From contig NZ_BDJC01000034.1 in NCBI RefSeq assembly GCF_002005565.1, positions 1-64,000 on the forward strand: a stretch of 64,000 nucleotides of DNA, given 5' to 3'. Position 1 is the stretch's first letter; each line of letters opens with the position of its first letter. The stretch comes from Streptomyces sp. JHA26 (GTDB lineage Bacteria > Actinomycetota > Actinomycetes > Streptomycetales > Streptomycetaceae). Both the position numbers and the translations under genes were made by a program. Shown piece by piece: positions 42,968-51,792 of the stretch. Below the pieces are notes generated by a model. That model worked only from the letters and a program-made list of their open reading frames with translations. It did not search any database and was not told the origin of the DNA.

Positions 42968-44491
42968 ATGACCCGTTACGCGGCGCCCGGCACCGAGGGC
43001 GCGATCGTCTCCTACGAGTCGCGCTACGACCACTTCATCGGCGGCGAGTACGTACCACCGGTGCGCGGACAGTACTTCGAGAACCCGTCCCCGGTGAACG
43101 GGCAGCCGTTCACGGAGATCGCGCGCGGTACGGCGGAGGATGTCGAGCGGGCGCTCGACGCGGCGCACGGTGCCGCTCCGGTCTGGGGCCGCACATCCGT
43201 CACCGAGCGTTCCGGCATCCTGTTGAGGATCGCGGACCGCATGGAGGCGAACCTGGAACGCCTGGCGGTCGCCGAGAGCTGGGAGAACGGCAAGCCGGTG
43301 CGCGAGACGCTGGCGGCCGACATCCCGCTCGCCATCGACCACTTCCGTTACTTCGCGGGCGTGATCCGCGCCCAGGAGGGCTCGATCGGCGAGGTCGACG
43401 ACGACACCGTCGCGTACCACTTCCACGAGCCGCTGGGCGTGGTCGCGCAGATCATCCCGTGGAACTTCCCGATCCTGATGGCGACCTGGAAGCTCGCCCC
43501 CGCTCTCGCCGCCGGCAACGCGGTGGTCCTGAAGCCCGCCGAACAGACCCCGGCCTCGATCCACTTCTGGCTGAGCCTGGTCGCGGACCTGCTGCCGCCG
43601 GGTGTCGTGAACGTCGTCAACGGCTTCGGGGTGGAGGCGGGCAAGCCGCTCGCGTCGAGCCCGCGGGTGGCGAAGGTGGCGTTCACCGGGGAGACCACCA
43701 CCGGGCGGCTGATCATGCAGTACGCCTCGGAGAACATCAAACCGGTCACGCTGGAACTCGGCGGCAAGTCGCCGAACATCTTCTTCGACGACGTCTGGGC
43801 GCGGGACGACGACTTCCGCGACAAGGCGCTCGAGGGCTTCACGATGTTCGCGCTCAACCAGGGCGAGGTGTGCACCTGTCCGTCCCGGGCGCTGGTCCAG
43901 CGCGGCCACTACGCGGAGTTCATGGAAGCCGCGGTCGCCCGCACCGAGCTGATCACCCCGGGCCACCCGCTGGACACCGACACGATGATCGGCGCCCAGG
44001 CGTCCAACGACCAGTTGGAGAAGATCCTCTCCTACCTGGACATCGGCCGGCAGGAGGGCGCCAAGGTCCTCACCGGGGGCGGACGCCTCGAGCACGAGGG
44101 CGAGCTGAAGGGCGGCTACTACGTCCAGCCCACGATCTTCGAGGGCCACAACCGCATGCGGATCTTCCAGGAGGAGATCTTCGGCCCGGTCGTGTCGGTC
44201 ACGGCCTTCGACGACTTCGACGACGCGATCAAGACCGCCAACGACACGCTGTACGGCCTCGGCGCCGGGGTGTGGACCCGCGACATGAACACCGCGTACC
44301 GCGCGGGCCGCGCGATCCAGGCGGGCCGCGTCTGGACGAACTGCTACCACGCCTACCCGGCGCACGCCGCGTTCGGCGGCTACAAGCAGTCGGGGATCGG
44401 CCGGGAGAACCACCGGATGATGCTGGAGCACTACCAGCAGACGAAGAATCTGCTGGTGTCGTACTCGCCGAAGAAGCTGGGCTTCTTCTAG
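42968..44491 (+). CDS. Aldehyde dehydrogenase, ExaC/ThcA-like
   Basis: A 507-residue NAD-dependent aldehyde dehydrogenase starting MTRYAAPGTEGAIVSYESRY at ATG 42968, with GAGGGAGG upstream. Landmarks are PWNFPILMATWKLAPALAAG, FTGETTTGRLIMQYASEN, the general base in TLELGGKSPN and the catalytic cysteine in NQGEVCTCPSRA. The second Cys after the nucleophile and the length match the acetaldehyde dehydrogenase ExaC/AldB/ThcA group. It would oxidise acetaldehyde or other short aldehydes to acids. Regulation by the adjacent GAF regulator is likely, as in other species. Confidence 0.93.
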   Translation: MTRYAAPGTEGAIVSYESRYDHFIGGEYVPPVRGQYFENPSPVNGQPFTEIARGTAEDVERALDAAHGAAPVWGRTSVTERSGILLRIADRMEANLERLAVAESWENGKPVRETLAADIPLAIDHFRYFAGVIRAQEGSIGEVDDDTVAYHFHEPLGVVAQIIPWNFPILMATWKLAPALAAGNAVVLKPAEQTPASIHFWLSLVADLLPPGVVNVVNGFGVEAGKPLASSPRVAKVAFTGETTTGRLIMQYASENIKPVTLELGGKSPNIFFDDVWARDDDFRDKALEGFTMFALNQGEVCTCPSRALVQRGHYAEFMEAAVARTELITPGHPLDTDTMIGAQASNDQLEKILSYLDIGRQEGAKVLTGGGRLEHEGELKGGYYVQPTIFEGHNRMRIFQEEIFGPVVSVTAFDDFDDAIKTANDTLYGLGAGVWTRDMNTAYRAGRAIQAGRVWTNCYHAYPAHAAFGGYKQSGIGRENHRMMLEHYQQTKNLLVSYSPKKLGFF

Positions 44492-44501
44492 ACGCAGGAG
44501 G

Positions 44502-44541
44502 AAGGGCGCCTGACCTGGGCTTTCACCCGTCAGGTGCCCTT
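44502..44541 (+). terminator. Stem-loop terminator after aldehyde dehydrogenase
   Basis: AAGGGCGCCTGAC (44502-44514) pairs with GTCAGGTGCCCTT (44529-44541), with one G:U pair and a 14-base loop. It begins 10 bases after the stop codon, the right place for a terminator. Confidence 0.65.
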
Positions 44542-44770
44542 CACCCACCTCACCTTGGTCGACGCGCTGCCACTCGCTCGTGGGCTGCTCGACAAGACTC
44601 CCGCCGTCGCGGGCCGGGTCGGCCGCCCCCGGCGACGCCCCGACGCACTGCCGGCCGACCGCGGCTACGACCACGACACGTACCGCCGCCTGCTCCGGCA
44701 GCGAGGGATCCACCCCGTGATCGCGAAGGGAGGCGAGCCGCACGGCACCGGCCCGTCCGCTCTCTGCTAA
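44542..44770 (+). mobile_element. IS5-family transposase relic
   Basis: A frame from about 44542 to TAA 44770 encodes FTHLTLVDALPLARGLLDKT, then RVGRPRRRPDALPADRGYDH and DTYRRLLRQRGIHPVIAKGG. The DRGYDxxxYRRxLRxRGIxPVIA segment is the middle DDE region of IS5/IS4-type transposases. Both the N-terminal domain and the final glutamate region are missing, and the frame ends abruptly at the GNAT gene. I saw no terminal inverted repeats. This is an old insertion remnant. Confidence 0.7.
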
Positions 44771-45645
44771 AGGTCGAGCTGATGCTGGTGTGTCGTGTGC
44801 GTGGGTGTGTAGCCGAGGCTGTCGTTGATCTGTCTCATGTGCGTGTTGCTGTCGGCGGTGTCGGTCAGGAGGCCACCGAGGCCCGGATAGTCCCTATGGG
44901 CCTGTCGGATCGACTCGGCCTTCATCCATCGGCCGAGGCCGTGTCCACGGTGCTCGGGCAGCACACCGGTGCCGTAGTGCTGGCCGTCACCTGCGCCGTT
45001 GCCGGGGACGACGAGTTCGGTGAACCCGGCGATCGAGCCGTTGGAGGCGTCGATGGCGACGACGGTGTGCAGGTGGTCGCCGCGCTGTTCGACGGCCTTC
45101 GCCGCGGCCCGCACACGGTCCACGTCCCAGGTCACGGTGCCGTAGTCGGTGTCGTCCATGGGCATGTCGTCCATGGCGCGGCGTGAGGCGGCGAACGTCT
45201 GGGCGAGGTCGTCGGGGACGGTTCCCTGCCATGACATCAGCCGGTAGCCGGGATACGGACGCTCGATGATCTCGGCGAGGGCGGCAGTGTCCACGTCAGC
45301 CAGTGGCAAGCGGGTGAACCTCAAGGTGAGGACCTTCCGGAAACCGCGCGCTGTCAGGAAGCGGTCGCCGGGCGATCCGGCTTCTGCCTGCGCGACAACG
45401 CAGCGTCGGGCGTTGTCCCGGGCGGTGGCCACGGCGGTGTCGAGGAGCCGGGAGCCGACACCCTTGCGGCGCTCCGCGGGATGAACACGGAGGTCGAGCT
45501 CGGCCAGGTGCTCCTGTCCGCCGCCGAACAGGTGCAGAAAGGCCGTCCCGACAGGGATGGAATCCGCGTCCGACGCCAACCAGGCAAGACGCCGGCTGTG
45601 CGGCCCGTGAGCGGGGTCGGTCAGTGGGGTGATGCGAAGGGACAA
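44767..45645 (-). CDS. GNAT acetyltransferase, tandem-domain
   Basis: A protein of about 292 residues. I chose TTG 45645 (LSLRITPLTDPAHGPHSRRL), with CGGAG five bases upstream; TTG 45672 adds nine residues without a site. Two GNAT acetyl-CoA motifs are present: HPAERRKGVGSRLLDTAVAT in the first half and VLPEHRGHGLGRWMKAESIR in the second. The layout recalls MshD-type double GNATs, but no mycothiol signature is clear. The base composition is slightly lower in GC than its neighbours, and it sits between two IS5 relics, suggesting acquired DNA. The last bases overlap the end of the relic at 44542. Confidence 0.8.
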   Translation of the reverse strand: MSLRITPLTDPAHGPHSRRLAWLASDADSIPVGTAFLHLFGGGQEHLAELDLRVHPAERRKGVGSRLLDTAVATARDNARRCVVAQAEAGSPGDRFLTARGFRKVLTLRFTRLPLADVDTAALAEIIERPYPGYRLMSWQGTVPDDLAQTFAASRRAMDDMPMDDTDYGTVTWDVDRVRAAAKAVEQRGDHLHTVVAIDASNGSIAGFTELVVPGNGAGDGQHYGTGVLPEHRGHGLGRWMKAESIRQAHRDYPGLGGLLTDTADSNTHMRQINDSLGYTPTHTTHQHQLDL

Positions 45646-45804
45646 GGTGTCTCCGTCGTGAGGAGGTGTCAAAGGCCAGTACGCGAGCTCGACTCCCGGG
45701 CACTCCTGCGCATGTGCTCCACACCTCCTCGTCGACAGCGCCGGCCTGCACCGGGGCAGGCGGCTGGGTGAACCTAGCTGGCCGATCGACTCCTGGGCAA
45801 CGGG

Positions 45805-46167
45805 TTAACGAAAAGGCCGTGCGCGTGTGTGGTACAGCCACTCGTTGACGGCCGCGACGAGGACGGTCGCCTCATGGCGGACCGCGAGCTTGTCGTACCT
45901 CGTGGCCACAGCGCGACGCCTTTCGAGTCGATTGGTGCCACGTTCGACCGCGTGCCGAGCCTTGTGGTCCTCGGCGTCGAACTTGGGCGGCCGGCCGCCG
46001 TGAGCGCCGGCTCTCTTGCGGTTGCGGGCCTGGTCGGCCTTGCCCGGGATGGCGCGGCGGATGCCACGTCGGCGCAGGTAGGCACGGTTTCTGCGGGAGA
46101 CGTACGCCTCGTCGGCCCGCACGCGATCGGGGCGGACGCGTGGCCGGCCCGGTCCGATGCGCGGCAC
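45805..46167 (-). mobile_element. IS5-family transposase C-terminal fragment
   Basis: An open frame starting at ATG 46167 encodes PRVRPDRVRADEAYVSRRNR, then YLRRRGIRRAIPGKADQARN, GGRPPKFDAEDHKARHAVER and RRAVATRYDKLAVRHEATV. This carries the second Asp (RADEAY) and the final Glu (HAVERGTNRLE) of an IS5-family DDE transposase. The N-terminal half is absent. It differs in sequence from the relic at 44542, so two separate elements are represented. Flanks up to 45675 hold no gene. Confidence 0.75.
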
Positions 46168-46481
46168 ACGAACCTTCTCCGGACACCGGGACGCGGGTCA
46201 CGGAGCCGACGAGGACGCCGGTGACTTCATCGGCTGGATCGGCTGGATCGCCGAGACGTCCGGACACAAGGCATCGTGAGCGGCGGTCGGGCCCGGCGTC
46301 GAGGAGGCGTACGGCCGGGCGACGGGCCTGAAACCGGCAGGCAGGGCGGTCGGCGCGGTCCGCGCCCGGCCCGCCTGCGGCCGGCCATGCCGCCGCTCCC
46401 GGTGGCGCGACCACCCGGACCTGACGTGCACGCGTCGCTTTATAGTCACCTGGGGACACCATCACCAGGGGGAGCACGCAC
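46168..46481. other. Gene-free flank with a possible gene tail and promoter
   Basis: A plus-strand stretch 46198-46279 encodes HGADEDAGDFIGWIGWIAET and SGHKAS before TGA, which looks like the C-terminus of a protein whose body is missing. It contains a 9-bp duplication (ATCGGCTGG twice). I cannot name the family. Further on, TATAGT at 46441-46446 is a plausible -10 box 36 bases before the lipoprotein start; a good -35 at standard spacing is not obvious. Decay around the transposase fragment explains the region best. Confidence 0.45.
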
Positions 46482-47288
46482 ATGCGACGTACAAGAACAC
46501 TGGTCACCGTCGCCGTGCTGAGCGCCATCGGCATGCTGCTGCTCGGTGCCTGCGGGACCCTGCGGGCCGGTTCCGGCGGGACGACCGCGACACCGACGGA
46601 GTCGGCGCGCTGGCAGACGTTCGCGCCGTTCCGGGTGACCGCTGCCCGGCTCGCCGACGACCGGCGCACCCTCAGCGTCGACGCCGAGGTGCCCGGCGAC
46701 GGGAAGACGTGCGCGCGTGACCTGAAGGCGGTCGTCACGGACGCCTCGGAGCGCACCGTGTGGGTGCAGGTGACGTTCTCCGCCCTGACGGGCGGCGCCC
46801 CGCGCGCCGACTGCAGCAGGACCGCGACGGCCACGGCGCAGGTGCGGCTGCCGTCCCCGCTCGGCCACCGCGAACTGGCCATGGGCACCCACACCGTGTT
46901 CACCGCGGACGGCGCCCACCTGCCCGACCTGCGCCTGTGCGGCGAACTCGGCTGCCACCCCGCACCCACCGGCTGCACCCCCGCCTCCTACGACCAGGCG
47001 GTGATGGCCCTCGACGTACCGGAGCACACCATGCGCGGCGAGGAGCACTGCGACGGGAAGTGGCTGGTGTTCGACGTCTCCTCGCGCATGGGGCCGGCAT
47101 GCCCCGAGGGCGCGGGTCCCGGCTGCGGGGCGAGCCGCGGTGACCGCTGGTTCTTCCGGGCCGAGAAGTCGGGCTGGGAGCCGGTCGCCCGCAGCACGAA
47201 GGGCGGATGCACCGACGTGCACCGCATCGAGCCCGACTTCCCCTCCGCCCTGTGCGCCGGTCTCCCCCCGCTCGAGCGGTCGGAGTAG
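46482..47288 (+). CDS. Cysteine-rich lipoprotein of unknown function
   Basis: A 268-residue protein starting MRRTRTLVTVAVLSAIGMLL at ATG 46482, after CAGGGGGAG. The lipobox LLGACG near residue 23-25 marks a lipoprotein. The mature part has many cysteines (DGKTCARD, DCSRTAT, LRLCGELGCHPAPTGC, HCDGKW, CPEGAGPGCG, GGCTDV, ALCAG), so disulfides are likely. No known domain is recognisable; the first half resembles an immunoglobulin-like beta fold (FRVTAARLADDRRTLSVDAEV). It is anchored on the outer face of the membrane. Confidence 0.8.
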   Translation: MRRTRTLVTVAVLSAIGMLLLGACGTLRAGSGGTTATPTESARWQTFAPFRVTAARLADDRRTLSVDAEVPGDGKTCARDLKAVVTDASERTVWVQVTFSALTGGAPRADCSRTATATAQVRLPSPLGHRELAMGTHTVFTADGAHLPDLRLCGELGCHPAPTGCTPASYDQAVMALDVPEHTMRGEEHCDGKWLVFDVSSRMGPACPEGAGPGCGASRGDRWFFRAEKSGWEPVARSTKGGCTDVHRIEPDFPSALCAGLPPLERSE

Positions 47289-47574
47289 GGTCTGCGCCGA
47301 AGCCGCAGGCAACGGCCGCCACCGGGCACGGTCGCCTCGGAGCGGACGACGGGCCCCGGTTCCGCGGGAGCACCCGGACCCCCGCGAACGGTTCGCAGGA
47401 CAGTGGCTCGACGCGTACGGCCCTCTCTCACGGCATCCCTGGGCGGCCCGGATCCCGGCGAGCGGCGTGACCGATGTGGCCCCTGCCGTGAGCGCGGCGG
47501 ACGGTGCCGTCGGGCCGGGGGCGACCGGATACAGTGCGCGAGACGGCAACCCGGCCAGGGAGGGGAACGGTCGC

Positions 47575-48795
47575 GTGACCGATACCAGCGAGACTCGGCC
47601 CGCCGCGGGCGAAACGCAGGCGCCGCGACAGAGCCGACTGCACCGTGTGATGCGCTATGTCCCCCTGATCGCGCCCGTCCTGCTGTGGGCCGTGCCCTGC
47701 TGGGTGCTTCTGTACGCCGGTCAGCACTGGCCGTTGCCCGTCACGCTCGCCGGTACCGCCCTGTTCGTCCTCGGCCTCCTCTGCATGCCGCTCGCGATGG
47801 TGCGCGGCCACGGCCGGCGCCAGCAGGACCGGGCGGCGATCATCGGTGACACGCTGCTGGGCTCCAGCTGGATCCTGTTCACCTGGTCCGTTCTGCTCGG
47901 CGTCCTGCTGCGGCTCGCCCTGACCGTGGCCGGTGCCGGCGACGGTCAGGACCGCGCCCGGACCGTCACCTGGGCCGTCCTCGGCACCACCGCCGTCCTG
48001 CTCGCCTGGGGGTACGCCGAGGCCCGCCGGGTGCCCCGTGTGCGCCGGCTCGACGTGCGGCTCCCGCGCCTGGGTGCCGGTCTGGACGGCCTCCGTGTCG
48101 TCCTCGTCACCGACACCCACTACGGTCCGCTCGATCGCGCCCGCTGGTCGGAGCGGGTGTGCGAGACGGTGAACACGCTGGAGGCCGACCTGGTCTGTCA
48201 CACCGGCGACATCGCGGACGGCACGGCCGAGCGCCGCCGTCGTCAGGCCGTGCCCCTCGGTACCGTCCGGGCCACCCGGGCCCGGGTCTACGTCACCGGG
48301 AACCACGAGTACTACAGCGAGGCCGAGGGCTGGGTCGACCTGATGGACGAGCTGGGCTGGGAGCCGCTGCGCAACCGGCATCTGCTGCTCGAACGCGGGG
48401 GCGACACCCTCGTGGTGGCCGGTGTGGACGACGTCACCGCCGAGTCGTCCGGGCTGGCGGGCCACCGCGCCCACCTCGCCGGGGCCCTGGACGGTGCCGA
48501 TCCCGACCTGCCCGTCCTGCTCCTGGCACATCAGCCCAAGTTCGTCGACCGCGCGGCGGCGGCCGGCGTCGACCTCCAGCTCTCCGGCCACACCCACGGC
48601 GGGCAGATCTGGCCGTTCCACCACCTGGTCCGTCTCGACCAGCCCGCTCTCTCCGGCCTCAGCCGCCACGGCGCCCGCACCCTCCTCTACACCAGCCGCG
48701 GCACCGGCTTCTGGGGTCCGCCGTTCCGCGTCTTCGCCCCCAGCGAGATCACCCTGCTCGTGCTCCGCTCCCCGGACCTGCCCACCGCGGCGTGA
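47575..48795 (+). CDS. Membrane metallophosphoesterase
   Basis: A 406-residue protein starting at GTG 47575 (VTDTSETRPAAGETQAP) with GGGAGGGGAACGG upstream. About four membrane helices occupy residues 25-150. The calcineurin-like phosphoesterase domain carries VTDTHYG, CHTGDIADG, VTGNHEYYSEAEGW, LLLAHQPKF and LSGHTHGGQIWP, the complete two-metal motif set. The arrangement matches the YkuE/YaeI-like family, whose members hydrolyse UDP-lipid or phospholipid substrates at the membrane. The substrate here is not evident. The 286 bases upstream hold no supported gene. Confidence 0.9.
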   Translation: MTDTSETRPAAGETQAPRQSRLHRVMRYVPLIAPVLLWAVPCWVLLYAGQHWPLPVTLAGTALFVLGLLCMPLAMVRGHGRRQQDRAAIIGDTLLGSSWILFTWSVLLGVLLRLALTVAGAGDGQDRARTVTWAVLGTTAVLLAWGYAEARRVPRVRRLDVRLPRLGAGLDGLRVVLVTDTHYGPLDRARWSERVCETVNTLEADLVCHTGDIADGTAERRRRQAVPLGTVRATRARVYVTGNHEYYSEAEGWVDLMDELGWEPLRNRHLLLERGGDTLVVAGVDDVTAESSGLAGHRAHLAGALDGADPDLPVLLLAHQPKFVDRAAAAGVDLQLSGHTHGGQIWPFHHLVRLDQPALSGLSRHGARTLLYTSRGTGFWGPPFRVFAPSEITLLVLRSPDLPTAA

Positions 48796-48802
48796 CGGCA
48801 CG

Positions 48803-48967
48803 TCAGGAACGGACGGTCCACGGACCGCCCGGCGCCGGGGCGGCGAGCACGGTGAGCGACTGCGGTGACTCGACCCGGTCCGGCAGCGCGTCGAGCTCCG
48901 ACCATGCGAGCCGGACCCGTGTCCACGACTGTCGTGCCCTCCGGTGCGAGATGCCCGAGAGGGGCAC
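48803..48967 (-). other. Possible small gene or gene remnant
   Basis: A minus-strand frame from GTG 48967 to TGA 48803 encodes 54 residues, including QSWTRVRLAWSELDALPDRV and ESPQSLTVLAAPAPGGPWTV. It reads like the C-terminal strand-rich end of a protein rather than random GC-rich sequence. There is no ribosome binding site, and it lies just downstream of the APC permease on the same strand. I cannot identify the family; it may be a truncated gene tail. Confidence 0.35.
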
Positions 48968-48994
48968 CGTACCGGCCGCGACCGTGGCTCCGGC

Positions 48995-50554
48995 TCAGTC
49001 CTCGGCGACCAGGGCGGGCGTCGACTTCGTGAGCACCTCACCGCGGAAGAACGCGGGGCTCCGCCGGCGCATCACACTCATGATCACCACGCCGAGGACG
49101 AGCAGGCCCACGCCGATCACGAACACCGAGCCGACGCCGAACACGGACGACCCGCTCCCGTAGGCGGGGTCCCACATGTCGGCGAGCGTCTTGGCGAAGA
49201 CCGCCGAGAGCAGCACTCCACCGAGGACGGGGAAGACTCCCTTGAACACGAGATCGCGTCCGGACCTCAGGAGATCGGCACGGAAGTACCAGGCGCAGGC
49301 GAAGGCCGTCAGCGCGTAGTAGAAGCAGATCATCAGGCCCAGCGCGTAGATCGTGTCGACCAGCACGTGCTCGCTGACCAGCGTCATCACCGTGTAGAAG
49401 ACGCCGGTCGCGACGCCCGCGGTGACCGTGGCCCGGCCCGGGGTGCGATAGCGCGGGTGGACCTCGGCGTAGGAGACGGGCAGCGCCTCGTAGGTCGCCA
49501 TGGCGAGGACCGTGCGGGCCACGGGGATGAACGTCGTCTGGAGGCTGGCCGCGGCCGACGCGAGGACCGCGACGAACAGCGCGACGCCCAGCACGGAACC
49601 CATGACGGGGCCGGCGAGGGCGGCGAAGACGTTGTCCGAGGTGTCGGGGTTCGCGAGGCCCAGGCCCCGGTCGCCGGAGCCCACGATCATCTGCGCCGCG
49701 ACGCCCGTGGCCAGGTAGGAGCCGACGAGCACGACCATGGCGACGAGCGCCGCACGGCCCGGCGTGCTGCTGCTGCCGCTGGTCTCCTCGTTGGCGGTGA
49801 GACACGCGTCCCAGCCCCAGTACATGAAGATCGACAGTGACAGACCGGCCGTGAACGCGGCGAACGACTGGACGGCGAAGGGGTTCAGCCACGACCAGGA
49901 GAATTCGGCCGAGGTCGGGAAGTCGGCGCTTCCGGCCTTGGCGAAGGCCATGATCACGAAGACGGCCAGGACCAGCAGTTGCAGCGCCACCAGGGTGTAC
50001 TGCAAGCCCTTGGTCGCCGTCATGCCGCGGTAGCTGATCACGGTGGCGACGGCGATGAGCGCCAGGCAGGTCACGATGTGCACGGCCTTGTTCCCGTCGA
50101 GCGCCGCCACCGGGTCGCTGCCGGTGATCTCGCCGGCGAGCAGCCAGAAGTAGGAGGTGGCGACGCCGGCCAGGTTCGACAGCACGATGATCGTGGCGAT
50201 GACCAGGCCCCAGCCGCACATCCACCCCACGCGCGGACCGAACGCCTTGACCGTCCAGGTGAACGAGGTGCCGCAGTCGGGCATGGCCTTGTTCAGCTCG
50301 CGGTAGGCGAAGGCGACGAGCAGCATCGGCAGGAAGCCGGCGAGGAACACGGCGGGCATCTGCACGCCGACCTCGCCGGCGGTGGAGCCGAGCGTCGAGG
50401 TGAGGCAGTACACCGGGGCCACGGTGGAGACTCCGATGACCGCGCTGCCCAACAGGCCCACGGAATCGCCGCCCAGTCCCTTGCTGCGCATGCCGTCGGC
50501 AGGGGCCCCGTCGTCTTTGGCGGTGGCCGGAGAACGCGTGTCCAGCTGAGTCAT
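48995..50554 (-). CDS. APC-family amino acid permease
   Basis: A 519-residue membrane protein starting MTQLDTRSPATAKDDGAPAD at ATG 50554. No ribosome binding site is visible; ATG 50491 (MRSKGLGG) is an alternative. About 12 helices follow, beginning DSVGLLGSAVIGVSTVAPVY. YRELNKAMPDCGTSFTWTVK (helix 2-3 loop typical of the APC superfamily), MYWGWDACLTANEETSGSSS (helix 6 region) and RTVLAMATYEALPVSYAEVH are recognisable. It should import amino acids or amines with protons. The specific substrate is unclear. It is isolated, with no enzyme genes next to it. Confidence 0.9.
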   Translation of the reverse strand: MTQLDTRSPATAKDDGAPADGMRSKGLGGDSVGLLGSAVIGVSTVAPVYCLTSTLGSTAGEVGVQMPAVFLAGFLPMLLVAFAYRELNKAMPDCGTSFTWTVKAFGPRVGWMCGWGLVIATIIVLSNLAGVATSYFWLLAGEITGSDPVAALDGNKAVHIVTCLALIAVATVISYRGMTATKGLQYTLVALQLLVLAVFVIMAFAKAGSADFPTSAEFSWSWLNPFAVQSFAAFTAGLSLSIFMYWGWDACLTANEETSGSSSTPGRAALVAMVVLVGSYLATGVAAQMIVGSGDRGLGLANPDTSDNVFAALAGPVMGSVLGVALFVAVLASAAASLQTTFIPVARTVLAMATYEALPVSYAEVHPRYRTPGRATVTAGVATGVFYTVMTLVSEHVLVDTIYALGLMICFYYALTAFACAWYFRADLLRSGRDLVFKGVFPVLGGVLLSAVFAKTLADMWDPAYGSGSSVFGVGSVFVIGVGLLVLGVVIMSVMRRRSPAFFRGEVLTKSTPALVAED

Positions 50555-51232
50555 GAACAAGACGTTAAATCCTGCGCATTTCGTGGTGCGGTCGCTCGAA
50601 GTGAGGTAACAGGCACACGAAGAGCCAGGGATTCACATAGAGAAACGATCAACTTCCCTCATTTTCGAAGGCTCATCCGACACCCAGAACACCCGTTCCA
50701 AAGAGTGAGTGGCAGGTGTCCGATATTCGGTAACCGCACCACTGTCCGATTTACGCCCCTCGAAGTCTTCCGTGCGATTCACGTCACACTCCGAGGCGGA
50801 GCACTCCTTCCGGGCCGGCCGCCGACCGCGGTGTCCGCCGACAGCGCCCCGGCGAGGTGGATCGGCGCCGCCGGCATCGGCACCCCGCCGCGGTCCGCGC
50901 GGCCCCCGGCCGGCCCGACCGGGCTCGGCGCCCCGGTCACGGGCGGGCCCGCCCACGGGAGTGCGGCCGCGCATCGTGCCGCTCGTGCTCGGCGCCGGCA
51001 CGCGGCTGTTCGCGGGCGTCCCGCCGCCGGAACCGGAGCAGGCGGCGTCGCGACCGGCGAGCCTGGTCACTCGTGCGGCCCGCCGCGTACCGTGCTGAGC
51101 CGGAGGGCGCCGTCGTCCGGCCGCGTCACGCACTCGGCGGGGCCCGTGGTGCGTGCCCGGGGACTCTTCGGGTACCGCGTGGGGGTGAGGACGGTGTTCG
51201 TACCGGCAGGTGGTTGTTGAAGTGATGCGCTC
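50555..51232. other. Mostly non-coding region between permease and MarR gene
   Basis: About 680 bases. 50560-50800 is relatively AT-rich for the region (ATTCACATAGAGAAACGATC and similar) and probably holds the permease promoter. 50958-51098 holds a relic of a RibD/DHFR-like gene, listed separately. I see no intact gene. Confidence 0.5.
50958..51098 (+). pseudogene. RibD/dihydrofolate-reductase-like C-terminal relic
   Basis: The plus-strand frame encodes GVRPRIVPLVLGAGTRLFAG, then VPPPEPEQAASRPASLVTRA and stop. The core VxPRIVPxxLGxGTRLF is the hallmark near the C-terminus of the RibD/DHFR-like reductase family (about 180-200 residues when intact). Upstream sequence in this frame does not continue the fold. 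So only the last 45 residues survive. Confidence 0.6.
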
Positions 51233-51736
51233 GTGACGCGCCTCGGTGGCTCCGGGGAGGACTCGGCGATCGGACCGGCCGACGATCCCATGGCTCGCGC
51301 GCTGGAGATCGCCGATGCGGTGGAGTTCCTGACGCACCTGTGGACCGTGGCCGCTCAGGGAACGAGTCTGCGCCTGTCCGCGCACCAGCTGCGGGCCCTG
51401 CGCGTCCTGGAGGAGGAACCGGGGCTCAACCTCACCGCTCTGGCGGAGCGCATGGAGATGGGACCGCCGACCGCCAGCCGGCTGTGCGACAGGGTCGAGG
51501 CGGCCGGTCTCATGGAGCGGGTACTGCATCCACGCAAGCGGCGTGAGGTGCAACTGCGTCTCACCGGACACGGCCGGCAGATGCTGGACGAGGTCGCATC
51601 GCGCCGCGCACACGCGCTGGCCGCCGTGCTCACGGCCATGGACCCGCGCGCCCGTGAGTCGCTGCACCGCGGCATGCTCGGCCTCCTGGCCGCACGCGAC
51701 CGCGGCGCTCCGGACGCGGACGCCTCCGGGCCCTGA
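51233..51736 (+). CDS. MarR family regulator (stressosome-linked)
   Basis: A 167-residue regulator starting at GTG 51233 (VTRLGGSGEDSAIGPADDP); a later start is possible since the ribosome binding site is weak. The winged helix is clear: SLRLSAHQLRALRVLEEEPG, NLTALAERMEMGPPTASRLC, DRVEAAGLMERVLHPRKRRE and LRLTGHGRQMLDEV. The recognition helix TASRLCDRVEAAGL is nearly the same as in the MarR at 54989, so the two are paralogues flanking the rsb genes. It is convergent with rsbT. Confidence 0.88.
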   Translation: MTRLGGSGEDSAIGPADDPMARALEIADAVEFLTHLWTVAAQGTSLRLSAHQLRALRVLEEEPGLNLTALAERMEMGPPTASRLCDRVEAAGLMERVLHPRKRREVQLRLTGHGRQMLDEVASRRAHALAAVLTAMDPRARESLHRGMLGLLAARDRGAPDADASGP

Positions 51737-51761
51737 GCGGCCCCGAGCGCGAAGAGGCCCT

Positions 51762-51782
51762 GACGCCCCTCACCGGGGTGTC
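51762..51782. terminator. Short hairpin between marR and rsbT
   Basis: GACGCCCC (51762-51769) pairs with GGGGTGTC (51775-51782), one G:U, with the 5-base loop TCACC. It is placed between two convergent genes, so it may end both transcripts. Confidence 0.5.
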
Positions 51783-51792
51783 CGGGACCCGC

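Noticed and set aside
42942..45186. Plus-strand frame continuing past the aldehyde dehydrogenase (another frame, 745 codons)
   Set aside because: It crosses the dehydrogenase gene out of frame, its terminator and an antisense GNAT gene; not a real protein.
44534..46169. A complete composite transposon around the GNAT gene
   Set aside because: The two transposase fragments are of different types and both incomplete, and no terminal repeats or target duplications were seen.
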